Below are positions 31,371 to 45,500 of a stretch of 64,000 bases of DNA, one piece after another. The notes beneath the pieces are model-generated. The model was given only the letters and a program-made list of their open reading frames with translations. It had not been told where the DNA came from and ran no database searches. Numbering within the stretch: position 1 is the stretch's first letter; every line of letters begins with the position of its first letter. Position numbers and translations under genes: made by a program. Origin of the DNA: Spirodela intermedia. Its lineage: Eukaryota > Streptophyta > Magnoliopsida > Alismatales > Araceae. The stretch is from NCBI GenBank assembly GCA_902729315.2, contig LR746276.1, forward strand, positions 4,696,669 through 4,760,668. The letters run 5' to 3'.

Positions 31371-33861
31371 ATATGTTACTTATATAAATTTTGACCGATA
31401 AAAAAACTATCTAGTTCACTTAGATAAAAGATCTATCAATGTAATTGTGACACATCAGTTATTAAAAAGTTATAATATATTCATTTTAAGCCTCATTCAA
31501 TTGTTGAGCACATTCTAACTATACATGGAAACCAATAAGTCTACCAAATACAAATTAAGGGACATCAAAATCAACATTAATGATCTACTTATTCTGGTGT
31601 TGATTGATAGTGTTATGATTCACAACTTCTATAAGAGGAAGGCATCTCAATTATATGTGATTTTGTTAGGAAAAGGATGATCATCAACTAAATGAGATGT
31701 TCCTTCACTAAACCATGTGTGGTGCCCTACCAATGATTAGAATGTGAGGTGTGTTATGTTTCATGAAAACACATGTAAGTCTTTGAATTAAAATTTTAGT
31801 ATGAATTTCCTTGTGCATTCATAAGTAGCAAAACTTCCCAACTATATGGTCTCCTTCTAATTGGAGAACAAAGTTATTTTTTCAGGGATATGAGATGTCA
31901 AATAAGATTTGCAATCAACCTTGTAGTTTTGATATAATTTGTGAAAGTGGGACAAGAAAAGTTTCCTTGTTACTCTCTAATTATCAAAAAATGCTCATTA
32001 CTGAGATGAGTGTACAAACATGCTTGGTGTTTGCTCACAAAAAATGTGTGGTGTGCTCAATGCCTATTAATACCATGAGGGTGACCAAGAGTACAATGAG
32101 TGCATAAATACAAGCACTCAACATAAATGGCACAAGGTGATGACATGTCAAATAATAAATGTTGGTGCACAATGACAAGATGTTGTTAAAGTTATCAATG
32201 TATTTGTTATTTCTTACATCATATTGAACGTGTACTTTTGAGGGTACATCAACAAATTCATTATCATCTCTCTATAAGGTCTTTTAATTAATAGCAAGAG
32301 TTGGGAGAAGCAAAAAACATAGACTCAAGAAGTGTTGATAAAGGTGAGTGAAAGTTAGTTATACCTCAACCCTATGAAGTGCTATGTAATGGGGAGTGAT
32401 GGTGTGATAATAAAGACAAGATTTATACCATCAATGAATGAGCAACATTAAACCATGTATTTTTTCAGATTTTTTAACTCCTACATTGACCAACTATTAT
32501 TGGAAATTCTTTTAAGATTATTATTGACTAGTGACACTACTAGTGAATTTTTAAAATAAATATATGTGATGAGAGTGTCTTTGTTACCTTGAGAAAATAG
32601 TCACAAATGATTTAGTAATATATGGTCATAGACTATTGGTATATTGTTGATTCATATAGTTGATACTTTATATTTGAATAATCATAGTGTGTTGATGTAG
32701 GAGGGACATCCAATAATTTTTGAGAACCAAAAGTGGAGTGAGATATAAAGACATAACTCTGTACATGAGAAGTAGATGATGGTGATCATTCATTATCTTA
32801 CAATATGAATGTGATATCTCATTAAAAGTCACTTCATTATCTACATCAACAATATATGACCTCCTTTGATATGTAATTGAAATTCATTATAAAGTAAATT
32901 TGATTAAAATATTTTATGAAAACATATTAATTACTTTTAAGTTAGGGTGAGATAATATCACATCCGATGACCTCAATCAGAGGCGAGGTAAGTCTAAAGG
33001 GATCAAATTGGCTTGGTCATTGATCAGTAGGGATTACGAAATAAGATAAAAGTGAGGAACATAATGTAAAATCTTATAGTGATTTGGATTGTCAATTCAT
33101 ACTTCTTTGAAGTAAATGTAGAAGCAATATATTTGATTCTTTATACATGTAGATATGCGCCATTGGTGAAATGCATTGCCTCTTGTCAAAGGAATGGATT
33201 CTTTATGCATGCGGATAAAGACATCAATACACAATCTAAGATGACTATACTAAGACTTGCTATAAGAGATGTACAATGTATCATATACTGAACATTTAAG
33301 AGATCAGTGCACAATTTGGTTAGTATTTAGGAAGTATAATTGACTAGGTATATAATAAACTATGCAAGTATACGTTCGATTTTGTTTAATTTGTATACAA
33401 AATACTATCAACATACCAACATAATTAAGAAAATAGAGTTATTACCTACTTTAAGAAAATTGTAAAATTTATTTTTGTTGATTTCATTATTAGGTTTGAA
33501 GTTTGATTCTAATGCATCATTGATTGATTTTCTAAATATGTTGTATTCATGTCAATATAGAAATAACTTTGTGGCAAAAGAGAGGACATGCATGTCAAAT
33601 GTGTTGATGGTATAGGACTTACTATAAGACATTATCAATGATTGAAAAGTGTGATTTATTAAATTTAGATGCCCCTCTTCACCACATTAAGTATTTGAAA
33701 GTAAAGCCTATCTTGTCATAAAGATTGGTTGTCTATTTAGTTTTTTATCTCATAATTTAAGTTTTACATTACTCAATGTGTACTATTAATGGTACACATC
33801 TAATTCACCAATGAGGTCAAAGTAATTTCAAACTGAGAAAAGGTCAAATGAGGTAGGCAAT
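31371..33861. other. AT-rich intergenic region
   Basis: No supported gene; open frames are short and unlike known families. Confidence 0.45.
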
Positions 33862-35457
33862 TGATATGACTTAGTCATTGTATAATAAATCATGTAAATT
33901 TAAAATTTATAAAACTAGAAGATACTAATTTTTAGATATTTAAAAGTATTTTTAAACAAAGATATCAATTATAATTCAATAAGAGTTTCAAAAATAGTAG
34001 AAGTTTTCTAAATTAATCATAAGGATGTAATATAATATTATGTAATATTTCATAATTTTTCTCAAAGAATATGATTTTTTTATAATTTTTAAACTAAAAT
34101 AGATTTAAATTCACAAAAAAAATAAAATAAGGGTACAAACGTCAAGATGACGTCAACATCTAATAAACACAAATTGAGGGAAAATAGAGTTCTACCTAGT
34201 GATTCGTACATAAGTGATTACAAACAATTTAATTAGTCAAATTGAGATTTATTAAAGTTAGAAGAATTGTAATTGAAAGAATAATTTAAAAAGTAGAACT
34301 CACACAAGTTATCACTAGATGAAGCGAGGATTAAGTTAAAAGTAGGAAAGATAAAGTTCTAGCTTTGCGACAATGATCGTCAGAATTCTATATGTTCGGA
34401 GAGTCATTGAACGATGTCCACGGCCTCAAAAGCTCTCCTTGGACATAGATGACTTGGGCATTCGTTGGATCTTATTTGAAGTCCAAAAAATAATGGTGGA
34501 AGTTAAACTAATTAAAAAATGATAAAATAGAATTTTGACATTGCGGTAGCGATGAGTCGACAATGCACTAAAATCTTGAATGTTAGGATTATTGTGCAGT
34601 GTTCACGACCTCAAAGGCTCTCATTGGATAAGAATGATGTGAATAATCTCTAGATCTTCTTGTGGGGTGTGTGTTAGAGAGCTTCATCCTCAAGTCTGTG
34701 TAACAAGAGGAGGTTCTTCATCATATTTGATACACCTTTAGGAAGTGATGACTAGTCTTCCAACATATCATCCTCTTCTTGATGATGGCTTGTTCATCAA
34801 TCAATCGAAGATGATTTACTTGATGAATTCATAATTGTCCACCTATATGAGAGAGAATAAAATAAGTACTCTAATAACCTTATAAAGTGATGTCATCATG
34901 ATATATCGTTGTTATAACTAAGGGGTATTTTAGGTATTAAAATAATCGACACCAATCAGGGGAAGGTGTGACACAGATTTTGTCCCACATCAGTTGTACG
35001 CCAAAGTTTTGGACGAATATATAGTAATATTAGATTTAGAATTAATAAGTCCCTTTCTCCCATGTGTAAGACCACTCCTTGTCCCACAGTCAGTTGTCCA
35101 TCGGTGACGTGGAAGGGGAGTGGCACGCATGTACCTCTATCGGTCCATAGCTGCTTGAGCCCTTGCTCGCTGCTCTACCCTAATTGTGCTTTTGACCTGC
35201 TTGCAGGCCCGGCTGACTAGTAGGTCCACCTTTTTTCTATTTTTCTATTTTCTTTTATTTTTCTTTATTTATCTCAAAAATAAGGTTATAAATATTATAT
35301 AAATTTGTACAAAATCACATAATTAGCCAAAAAATCATATTAACCAACTAAAAATCACTTTTTATAAATTAACATAAATATAAGTATATTTATCATGACT
35401 TAAGACTAAAATATTATTATTTATTAATTATTAACTCATAATAATGAAGATTTATCA
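33862..35457 (+). mobile_element. LTR-like element, copy B with perfect 5-bp duplication
   Basis: A 1596-bp copy starting TGATATGACTTAG and ending GAAGATTTATCA. The five bases GCAAT occur immediately on both sides (33857-33861 and 35458-35462). That is the strongest evidence for the element's ends and for insertion by an integrase that makes 5-bp duplications. Compared with C it lacks part of the middle, where C and A carry a related reading frame. It lies 317 bp before copy C, same orientation. Confidence 0.85.
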
Positions 35458-35774
35458 GCAATCTTGTAGAGATTATCATGTTTATTTTTTTTCAAATGAT
35501 GATAATGAATTTAGAAAAATGTGATGTAGATGTGTGACATTTACCTTTGACAATATGAAGAACTTATCAACAAATACTTGGAAGTTCATCCTATCTCAAG
35601 GGTCTTAGATTCACCATATTAGAGAGGATGTTACACCTTTGTTAGTGAAACCTTGAACATACTTGAAAGTGTGTGTGTATGTGCATTCACGATGAGTACA
35701 TGGACAAAACTCGCATGAGATAAGATCTCTTGCATAGAAACACGACATCACATGTGTGAAGAGTGTTAGCCATG
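35458..35774. other. 317-bp spacer between LTR-like copies B and C
   Basis: No feature seen. Far too short to be the internal part of a full retrotransposon, so B and C are separate insertions or a rearrangement. Confidence 0.6.
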
Positions 35775-37489
35775 TGACGTGACTTAGTCGTTGCATAGTA
35801 AATCATGTAAATTTAAAATTTATAAAACTAGAAAATGTTAATTTTTAGATATTTAGAAGTATTTCTGAACAAATATATCAATTATAATTCAATAAAAATT
35901 CTAAAAATAGTGAGAATTTTCTAGGTCGATTATAGGAATATAATATAATATCAGTAATTTTCTACGAAGAATGATTTTGTATAAATTATTTGATTAAGAA
36001 ATAAAAATAAAATATATTTAAAATCTGTGAAAAAAGAAAATAAAGGTGCGAACGTCAAGATGACGTCATCACCCAACAAACATGAATCAGACAAAAATAG
36101 AGTTCCGTTTGAGAATTCTTACATAAGTGATTACAAACGATTTAATTGATCAAACTAAGATTTATAAAAGCCGGAAGAATCGCAATTGAATGAAGAATAG
36201 TTTGATAAATTTAAATCACTTAAATTATCACTAAATGAAGTGAAAATTAAGTTGAAAGTAAGAAAATAGAGTTTCGACTTTGCGACAATGATGCGTCGGC
36301 AATATACCAAGATCCTAAGCATTCAAAAAGATTGTCGTTTAGTGTCTATGGCTTTAAAAGCTCTCTTTGTACAAAGATGATGTGGGCAATCTCTAGATCC
36401 TCTTACGAAGTTCAGAGATCGATGAAATGGGTTGTCAAATCATTTCATGCGACTGTCACCCAATAGAGCAGAAAATCGACGACTTTGTGGCTCTCCGGCG
36501 ACTATCACTTGATGGAGAGGAACTAAATGGAGGTGGGACATATGTCAAAGAGTTTTATCCTCAAGTCCACGTAGTAATAGGAGGCTCTTTATCGCATCTA
36601 GTATGCTCTCAAGATGTGGCAACTGATCTCTTGGCAGATTGTCTTCTTCTCGATAACGGTCTGTTCATTGATCAATCGGAGATGCTTTACTCAATGGATT
36701 CACGATCTTTTTATCACAAATCGTTCAGTAATTTTAGTAACAATACTCTACAAATTGCATTGATTACATTTTCGTCGATGATCAAGCGATTATGGCAGCT
36801 TAATCCTTTATCGGTGATCTGTAGGAAAGTCGTAATTTAATTAGATAAAAATACGAATTTTTGGCTTTGATAGGATTCGAACCTGCATCAGTCATCCGCT
36901 TGTAAGAGAGAGTTTAAAATAAGTACTATAATACCCTTATAAAGCGACATCATTATGGTATATCTCTATTATAACTAAGGAATATTTTAGGTATTAAAAT
37001 AAATAAAACCATTCCGAGGAAGGTATGATATGGGTTTAGTCCCATATCGATTGTACGCCTAAGTTTTGGGTGAATATATAGTAATATCACATCTTCAAGT
37101 AATGAGTCTCTTTCTCCCACGTATATGACCACTCTTTACCCCATAGCTAGCTAGCCACTAGTGACGTGGAAGGGGAGTGGCGCACACATGCCCTCATTAG
37201 TCCATAACCACTTAAGCCCCTACTTGCAGCTCCCCTTGACTGTGCTTCCGACCTAGCAAGTCCTCCCTTTTTTCTATTTTTTTTATTTTCTTTTTCTTCA
37301 TTTATTTCAAAAATAATACTTAAAAAATAATATAAATTCTTATAAAATCACATAATTAGCCAAAAATTCATATTAATCAACTAAAAACTATTTTTCATAA
37401 TTTAACATAAATATAAGTCTATTTATCATGATTTAATAATAAAATTAATTAATTATTAATTATTAACTCATGATAATGAAGACTTATTA
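35775..37489 (+). mobile_element. LTR-like element, copy C
   Basis: A 1715-bp copy starting TGACGTGACTTAG and ending GAAGACTTATTA. Flanks are CCATG (35770-35774) and ACATG (37490-37494), a 4/5 match. It is the longest copy and carries a 137-codon open frame (36427-36837) that overlaps the frame remnant in copy A. It includes the conserved box at 36053-36068. Confidence 0.8.
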
Positions 37490-37494
37490 ACATG

Positions 37495-39087
37495 TCATGA
37501 GACATGCACAACACATATAAATAACACCAATATGGAGTGATGTTCATAAGGGCTTCTTATGAACCTCGAATGGCACTAATATAATATGACATGATGTTGG
37601 CATAACAACAACATAGAGCCATGACAAAAATTTGTGGTACAACACAATAAAAATGCCTATGTAGAGCCATGTCATATGATGATGCATGTATGAGTGGACA
37701 TCATGTAGATGGATGGTTCATGCGTAACACATGTCAACACACACAATGAGTGTAGTGTGAGGTTAATTGGGCTAACTCATTAACATCACAAAGCTTAGAC
37801 CTTTAAGTTGATCTCCTAAAGAGAGATGCTTAACCACCAATTTCAACAATGGTTAAGGGAGGTTTATTGTGTTTCATTATGTTTAGGCACTCTATCTAAG
37901 GTGATGAAGTGCTAGTCCATTAGAGGTATTATGAGGAAAATCCATGTGTGGATCTCCCTTATAAATAGGGGAGTACTACTTGATTTTTTTAATCAAGTAG
38001 AGTGAGAGTGGCAGATTGGTGGTTCCCTCCTACTATTATAAACTCTAAGTTAAAGTGTGTCTCTCCTTTCAACAAAAGTTAATGCAAGGCTTTAGGGAAG
38101 GAAGAAGACTACTTGGCCATAGGGCCAATGATCAAGGCCACACATGGTGGAGCAAGAAAGGTACCTCCTCTATCCATTGACATGATAGTAAGTTTTAGGT
38201 TTTTCATAGAACTAGTTTCAATGTGTTATAATAAGAGAGAGAGACTTAAGAATTTGGCCTCTGAGGGGTTGAACTTTATGAGCTGATTTTGACAAGTAAA
38301 TAACTTAAAACTTTATACCTATTATTGCAATCATTTTAATTTATTTTGGTAGAGAAATTAGGGTTTTCTCAAACTAAAGAAGTAACAAAATATTTAGGCC
38401 AATAAGATATATATTTGACTTAATCCATATAGATTTGAACCAAACCTCATGCATTGACCTTTGAACTAAAAATGTTGACATTAGAGCTCAAAAAGGGTTG
38501 CCACTCAAGGCTCCATATGAGAAAGATCTCCACCATATATCTATTAAAAGAAGGGGAAATATTATCATCTACTAAAATTAATAACAACATCCTTACCAAT
38601 ATTTGTAGCAGTTGTAAACTCTAAATATATATATTTTCTATCTAATTTGTGCAAAATTACTATCACGTGAGGTTTAGATTTTGTGGGTACTTCGGGAAAT
38701 CCAACTTGGAGCAGAAATTTGATTAAGGTCCCCCATAAAATCTCAATACATCATAAGTTTGGAAAGAAACATATTAGAAATATTGAGCTTGAGACCAAGG
38801 GCAATGGACTAGGCCCTAGATTTGACTTACCATGATTAAAATTATGTTCCACTTTATTTCTACAACCTCTTATATTCTCAGACAATTCAATTTACATCCA
38901 ACCTTGGATTCTTAAAGGGGGAATATCTCTCATAATTATTCTAAACTAACTTAAATAAAATGATATTATTTTTAGAAGGGATATATGGGTCCTTAATATT
39001 TTTTTTATAGATGAGCAGTCTATGTGAGCATGCATAAACAAAGGTGACATAAATCGACTATTTTATTTTATTAAAATACTACTTCCT
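37495..39087. repeat. AT-rich region with a diverged dispersed repeat
   Basis: Segments around 37730-38250 resemble 25430-25900 in order: GGTTAATTGGGCTAACTCAT versus a similar segment near 25421-25447, and GGAAGAAGACTACTTGGCCA versus a similar segment near 25814. A TATAAATAGGGG core-promoter-like string at about 37961-37972 suggests remnants of another LTR. No gene is supported. Confidence 0.5.
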
Positions 39088-39149
39088 ATGATACGGAAGC
39101 AAATAAATGGGTTGATCAACCAATTAATTTTAAATTTTCCTTTTTTTGA

Positions 39150-39515
39150 AATGGGAAATAATTTAATATCCTTCTTTTCTCTCTCTTTTATCATCGTCCT
39201 CACCAACTTCTTCTCCGTGTTACGCCGTGGAGGGCCATGTCGTGAAGGGTCGATCTCGACCGTCCAGTTCGCTCCCTCTTTGGGGTGTCATTGTTGACCG
39301 ACCGTCCACGTGGCCGATCAGACAAGAGGTTATTTTCCCCGGTAAGCACCCGTTTGCTGCTACACCGCCTCTGCAACTCTGCTCCGTTCGCCGGCACACT
39401 GTCCGAGAAGAAGAAACCCCTTCTTCTTTCCTCCCCGTAGTCCTCTCGGCTGTCGGAGGGTGGAGAAGGGCGGAGTTGGGAACCCTAGACCGGTGCTCCA
39501 AAGCTGCAGAGGAGG
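39150..39515 (+). promoter_or_regulatory. 5' UTR/promoter of DEG9
   Basis: Composition changes from AT-rich to GC-rich near 39220, as at the start of a transcription unit. Overlapping frames on both strands here are not conserved proteins. Confidence 0.45.
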
Positions 39516-42500
39516 ATGGAGACCAAGAGGAAGAGGGGCCGGGGAAAGGCCCCCGATGCCAAGGCCGCGGAAGGCCAGACAGGTGCTCCCTCCGCCTCCG
39601 AGGGGTCCCCCATGGAGGACGCGGAGGCCGGAGCCTCGAGCCCCCGGAGGCTCCGGGGCCGCCCGAGGAAGCCAGTGGCTGAGGCGGAGGGCCAGCTGCC
39701 GGCTGGCGAAGGGCAGAACGAGGGCAGGGACGGCGGGAGAAGGCAGAAGGCGAAGCGAGGTGAGTCCGCCAAGAGGCCGTCGTCCCCGCTGCGGAATTCT
39801 CTCGTGGTGGTTAACAGCGGGGGGGAGAGCGGGGACCAGCTTGTCGTTGCGGAGCAGCAGTCATTGAGGTGGGAGCAAGTGGCGCGGGTGGTGCCGTCGA
39901 TGGACGCTGTTGTGAAGGTGTTCTGCGTGCATACGGAGCCCAATTTCTCTCTGCCGTGGCAGCGAAAGCGCCAGTACAGTTCGAGCAGTAGCGGTTTTAT
40001 CATTGGTGACCGGAGGGTGCTGACGAATGCCCACTCGGTCGAGCACCACACGCAGGTTAAGCTGAAGAAGCGCGGGTCGGACACCAAGTACCTTGCGACT
40101 GTGCTGGCCATTGGAACAGAGTGCGATATTGGTACTTTTCACTCCTATTTCTCTCAGCGGTCGATAAGTTTTTGGGCTTCTTTTTATCTGTTCTTTATCT
40201 GTTTTTTCGGTCCATGTTTCGTCCATACTCATAGTAGCCTATTCGTTTGTCATAGTGCTAATTGTTTCCCTAACGGTGTGATATCTAGCATCTCTGTAGC
40301 TTGGTTAGCCACGACGCCTGCCCTATGAAGCAGAGGCTGTGTGTTCAGATTGACTCGAGGCTAAGTTGGAAGAAGTGAACTCAAGGTGGTATTCCTGCAA
40401 ACGTTGAACTAGCACCAACTATGGTCGAGCCAGAAAACATAGTAAGATTATGAAGTATAGGAATATAAGTTTTTAGATTTTCTTAAGACTGAATCACACA
40501 ATGCTTTTGGGACAAGGACTATGGGATAGGAAGTGAAACTTTTCCAGAATATTACCGCATGATGCTTGTCTAATGTCCTTGTAATTTTCTAGTAGTTCAA
40601 CTCATGCAGAATCATGGATCAGATAAGCCACATGAGTGGAACTGAGACTTGTACGTTATTTCACCACCTGATACATGGTTTATGTTGTTTTACCTTGTTA
40701 AGTAGCTAACATATCAACAACCCGTTCATCAGAAAAAATAATAGGATGACCCCACTGTCCTTGGGTATATTCTGACTGGATATTTGGGACGGAGAAATTT
40801 ATGGTTACCCGTTTGTACTCCTGTTGGTGCTTGCCTGTGTCTTTATTCATACATGGGTAGAAAAAATAATAGGATGACGCCACTGGTGATTGATGACCCT
40901 CCTCCATGGGCTAATTTCGCTTCCTATTCAGTAAAGTCCTCTCAACGTTAACTAGTTTGTTCGAGCGTTCATCCACTAAGATTTTGGACATGATTAGCGT
41001 TCTACTGGATAATTTCAAGTCTAGCAGTCCGTAACATCTAACATGTTATCAAAAGATATCCAGCTCCATTTCTAATTTATGCTTGATAGATCTTTCCCTC
41101 GAAGTAAGTTCTGCACGCCAGGTATCTGGAAGGCAAATGTAGATTCTCAGAATCCCTTTGTATTGGGAACGTGACAATGATGCTAAATGCCCGTTTTCTG
41201 TTCCGTTTCCTTTTTCATAGTCTTCTCCACATCTATACTTTTCACTTTCGTGTCCTCAAGGTTGAAGAAAAGTCCATTCTATATATTTTTCAGTTCTCAT
41301 TCTTCTCTTGGCAGTATTGTGCATGACCTCCTTGTCCGTTTTCTTGTCTACAAACAAAGTTAGCTTTATTGTGCACTATTATATTAAAGAGGCGAAGTTC
41401 ATGCAGTACTCAGAATCTTTTGGGATCCTCTATTACCTCTAAACATAGATTGATGTGATGAGGCACACATTTTCTGCTTGATGAAAGTTCTTCCCTTTCC
41501 CATTCTTGTCAGACATTTCTGGGGAAATGGTCGGTGTCAGCAAAGAGTACGTTTCAATCATAAAGAAATCTCCAAATGTTTAAAGTGGCCTGTTTATTGT
41601 ACTGAAAAGGGTCAAGTAAAGAGATGCACAAGTTTATCTGCGACAAGCAGTTAAAACAATCCCGCCATGCAAGAAGAGATGTGCAGACCTTGGTGTTGAC
41701 TGAGCAATATACCTGAAGCGAATAAAATGGTAGAACCACCCTCTTCCTCGATTTATAGAATCCTTGCCCAGTCACTCTTTCCCTCTCACTGGAAATTCTT
41801 ATATTTCTACCACCTTTGAAACCTGAAGAAGAATTATTCCATTGATTCTAAATCTTAATTCACATAGAGCATGAGCCACCATAACTTGTCATCTCTTTTC
41901 TCTTTTCCAGACAAAAAATTAGAATGCCAATAAAGCCTCCCTCTTTTGAGATCTGAGCGTTGGCCATGTAGAGATCTGAATAGGATTCTTAAATATCTTG
42001 AGGAATTTGGAAACTCTTGTTGGCTGAAGATGTATCTGCGATGAAATTCCTGCTGTGAGTAATTGTTTTGTTGGGCACACCTTGAAATTCTTCACGTTAT
42101 TTTGGCCTGTTAAAGCAAATGCAAAGGTCAATGTCGTGCATGAAAACCTTGGCTATGTAACGTGGCCAGTGGTCTTTCTAAATGCAGATCATGTAGGGTT
42201 ACTATGACTTGAAGAGATCATTAGGAAGCTCCACAGCAGTCATGGGAATTGTTAGTTTCCCTTGAGAAAGTACCGGTCTGCACGGTTTGTATTTCCTTAT
42301 ATAATTGAATGTTTATTTAGTTGATGTCTATTTAACTCTTCTTTGTGTAACTGTTTGATGCTGAATTTAGTATTTCTAACGTGCAGCTTTGCTGACTGTC
42401 AGTGATGATGAGTTCTGGGATGGCGTTTCACCTTTGGAGTTCGGTTCCTTACCTGCACTTCAAGATGCTGTTACTGTTGTTGGCTACCCAATTGGTGGTG

Positions 42501-45500
42501 ACACCATTTCTGTGACTAGTGGTGTTGTTTCTCGCATGGAGATCTTGTCGTACGTTCATGGCTCCACAGAGCTGTTGGGTTTGCAGGTTAGAAACAGTGT
42601 AAAATATATCCAAGTTAACTCCTGAAGAATTCATAATCATTAGGATATTTGATCATGAAGTGTTTAACTTTTTTTTTTGGGAGGGAGGACCATTTCTATT
42701 TTATTTCTCTAAGTTTTGTTCGCAATTACAGATTGATGCAGCGATAAACTCGGGAAATTCTGGTGGTCCTGCTTTCAATGACAAGGGAAAATGTGTTGGC
42801 ATAGCATTTCAGTCCCTTAAGCATGAAGATGTAGAAAACATAGGATATGTCATACCCACACCTGTCATTCTTCATTTCATTCGAGACTATGAAAAATCAG
42901 GAGGCTATACAGGTATTTTGGATAGAACATGGTGATCCTATTTCATTTTTTCTCTTTTTCTTTTTGTTAGCCGGTCTGCAAAATCATGTATTTGTTTATT
43001 CCTTTGATCTGTTGTTTGGCTTGCAGACTTAGATTCAAGTGCTCTTAATGTTTATTTCATCGCAGGCTTCCCAATTCTCGGAATTGAGTGGCAGAAGATG
43101 GAAAATCCTGATCTACGCAAGGCTATGGGGATGCAGCCTGATCAGAAGGGTGTTCGTATCAGGAGAGTGGAACCAACTGCTCCAGAATCTCATCTGATGA
43201 AGCCATCTGATATTCTACTCAGTTTTGATGGGATTGATATTGCTAATGACGGAACTAGTAAGATTCTTTTTAAACATGTTTTCTGTTAGTTTTTAGATTT
43301 GTTCAAGGTTTAAGATGAGATGTAGAAAGGTTAGTGATGTAATTGTTAGGATACGATATGTGTAATCAATGACTCTAAAAGTCTTGCATTTAAATGTTCT
43401 ACTGTTGATATGAATTCGTGAATACGACTACCATTGCTGATAGGTGTTCTATCTGTATTTGTGGCTTCTTGACTGTTGGTGATACTCGTTTTATTTGTGT
43501 TGGTGCAGTTCCTTTCAGACATGGGGAACGCATTGGCTTTAGTTATCTTGTCTCACAAAAGTACACTGGAGAGACTGCATTGGTGAAGATTCTTCGCAAG
43601 TCAGAAGTCCATGAGTTTAATGTAAAACTTGAAACACACAAAAGACTCATTCCAGCTCACATTAAGGGCCGACCACCCTCATATTACATCATTGCTGGTT
43701 TTGTCTTTACATGTATATCAGTTCCTTATCTTCGTTCTGAGGTTAGTTGCTCTTATGAAACCATGTGTGCTTCGTTCTCTTTTTCCTTTCTTTTTGACTT
43801 CGTTACTATTTAAGAGTTTTAAGAGTTGTAATCATCAACTTTGCTGGTCTTCTTAAAGAAAATATTATTTACTCTGTAGCGTAGGAGTTATAAATTTTTG
43901 TTTCTAGATATCACTCCATGACACCTTAGTCGTTGTCATTTGGGATTGTCTAGTTCGTATAGCTTGCATTGGCTTTGTGGTACATATTCATGCTCTTTCA
44001 CTTTATAGATGACTGGATCAGATACGTTTTTTATTCATACTGACTGAAAACACGTGTCCATTTTATGTCTGATAACTAATGGTGCAATCAGCTCGGAAAG
44101 AGTAAGAAGAATTTTTATGGAGTCCAAGTTTTAAGAATAGTTATCATTGGTATATAGCATGAACTAAATCATGTTTAAATGCCTTTTTTATCATTCAGGA
44201 AGGGTTTGATTCCATATCGGTCCATGAGTTCATGTTGTGTTGTTATTATGGGTAACTTTTCTGTATTTATGTCTTCAGAGCTCTCATGTAAGGTGCACCC
44301 GGAGTATCTTCATCTGAACATTTAATGATACTTAAGTCGTTAGGAATTCAGAAGCATCTTTGGATCACATGTGATAATTCTCAAATTGTGCTTTTATATC
44401 ATTAATTTATTCACCTCCTTTCTGCTCTTCAAATTTTTTGGTGCCTTGGGTAGGTTCACGTGAGTCCTGTTTCTAAAAGATAGGTTTAAATCTTCCTTTC
44501 TGCTGCCGAATTTACGGTTCCTAAAGGAGAAAGATTCAAAATTTAGTACGGGGCTGCATCATTGGGTGGGGGTGAAATTGGCTGAAATCATGAGAGATCT
44601 GAGTGAAAGTGATCCGTGATCCATTCAAAGCAAGTCAAAGAAAAAGCTTAGGCCATGGTTCATGTTTAAGCTGTACATTGAGCCTAACAGAGCCTTGTGC
44701 CCTGGGCATTTTAGTATTTATACACTGAGCTCTTCTTTTCTGTTAAAAACAATTTTGGAATCCAGCTGTGTAGCATCTGGTGTGCTCGTGGTAGATATGG
44801 GGTACGACCGTGTTGTAGCCGTGTGAATAATAGCGAAGCTCAGAATCAGTAATTGTTTTTAATTGGGAAGAACAGATAGCGGTGCGGCGCCTTGTGCTTC
44901 TGGCAGCTGTTGGTTTCAGGGCTAATAGCTTTCCATTTTTGATCTGTGGCCTTTCTTTTATCATGAGATAAACTCCCATTTTTACTTTCTCTTTCCCACT
45001 TTTTTTGACCTAACATTACTTTCTCTTCTTACCCCTTCTGTTTGTTCTATATTTGATCATCCCTCCGGTCGTTTCTTTCCGAATTGTTTTCTTTTGCTCT
45101 TTCTTCTTTTTTCCTTTTGTTCTTCTGGATCAGCCAGTGTTTGGGTTAGAATTCGCCAATCCTTTCTATAAGATCTGTATTATCCATTCCAATGCTTGGG
45201 ACCTAGTTCTGTAACTATTTATGAGCTGACATGTTAAATGCACTAACACCCTTTCATGAAGATGATCTACTGAATTCAGCTGTTGGTTGATAAGTGCATA
45301 TGGTTACTTAGTGATGGTAATAAAGTTGTAAACTTCCAAAACTCAATATGAGCTAGCTCATCAACAGATTTTATAATCGGTGCATGGGGTTCATATTTGA
45401 ATTGAATATTTTTTTGTCTTGTATGCTTCATTATATTTTCCTGGGAAGGAAGGGAAACCGACGCTAAGGCCTGTTGCCTGACAAGTAATTTTGTCTGAAG

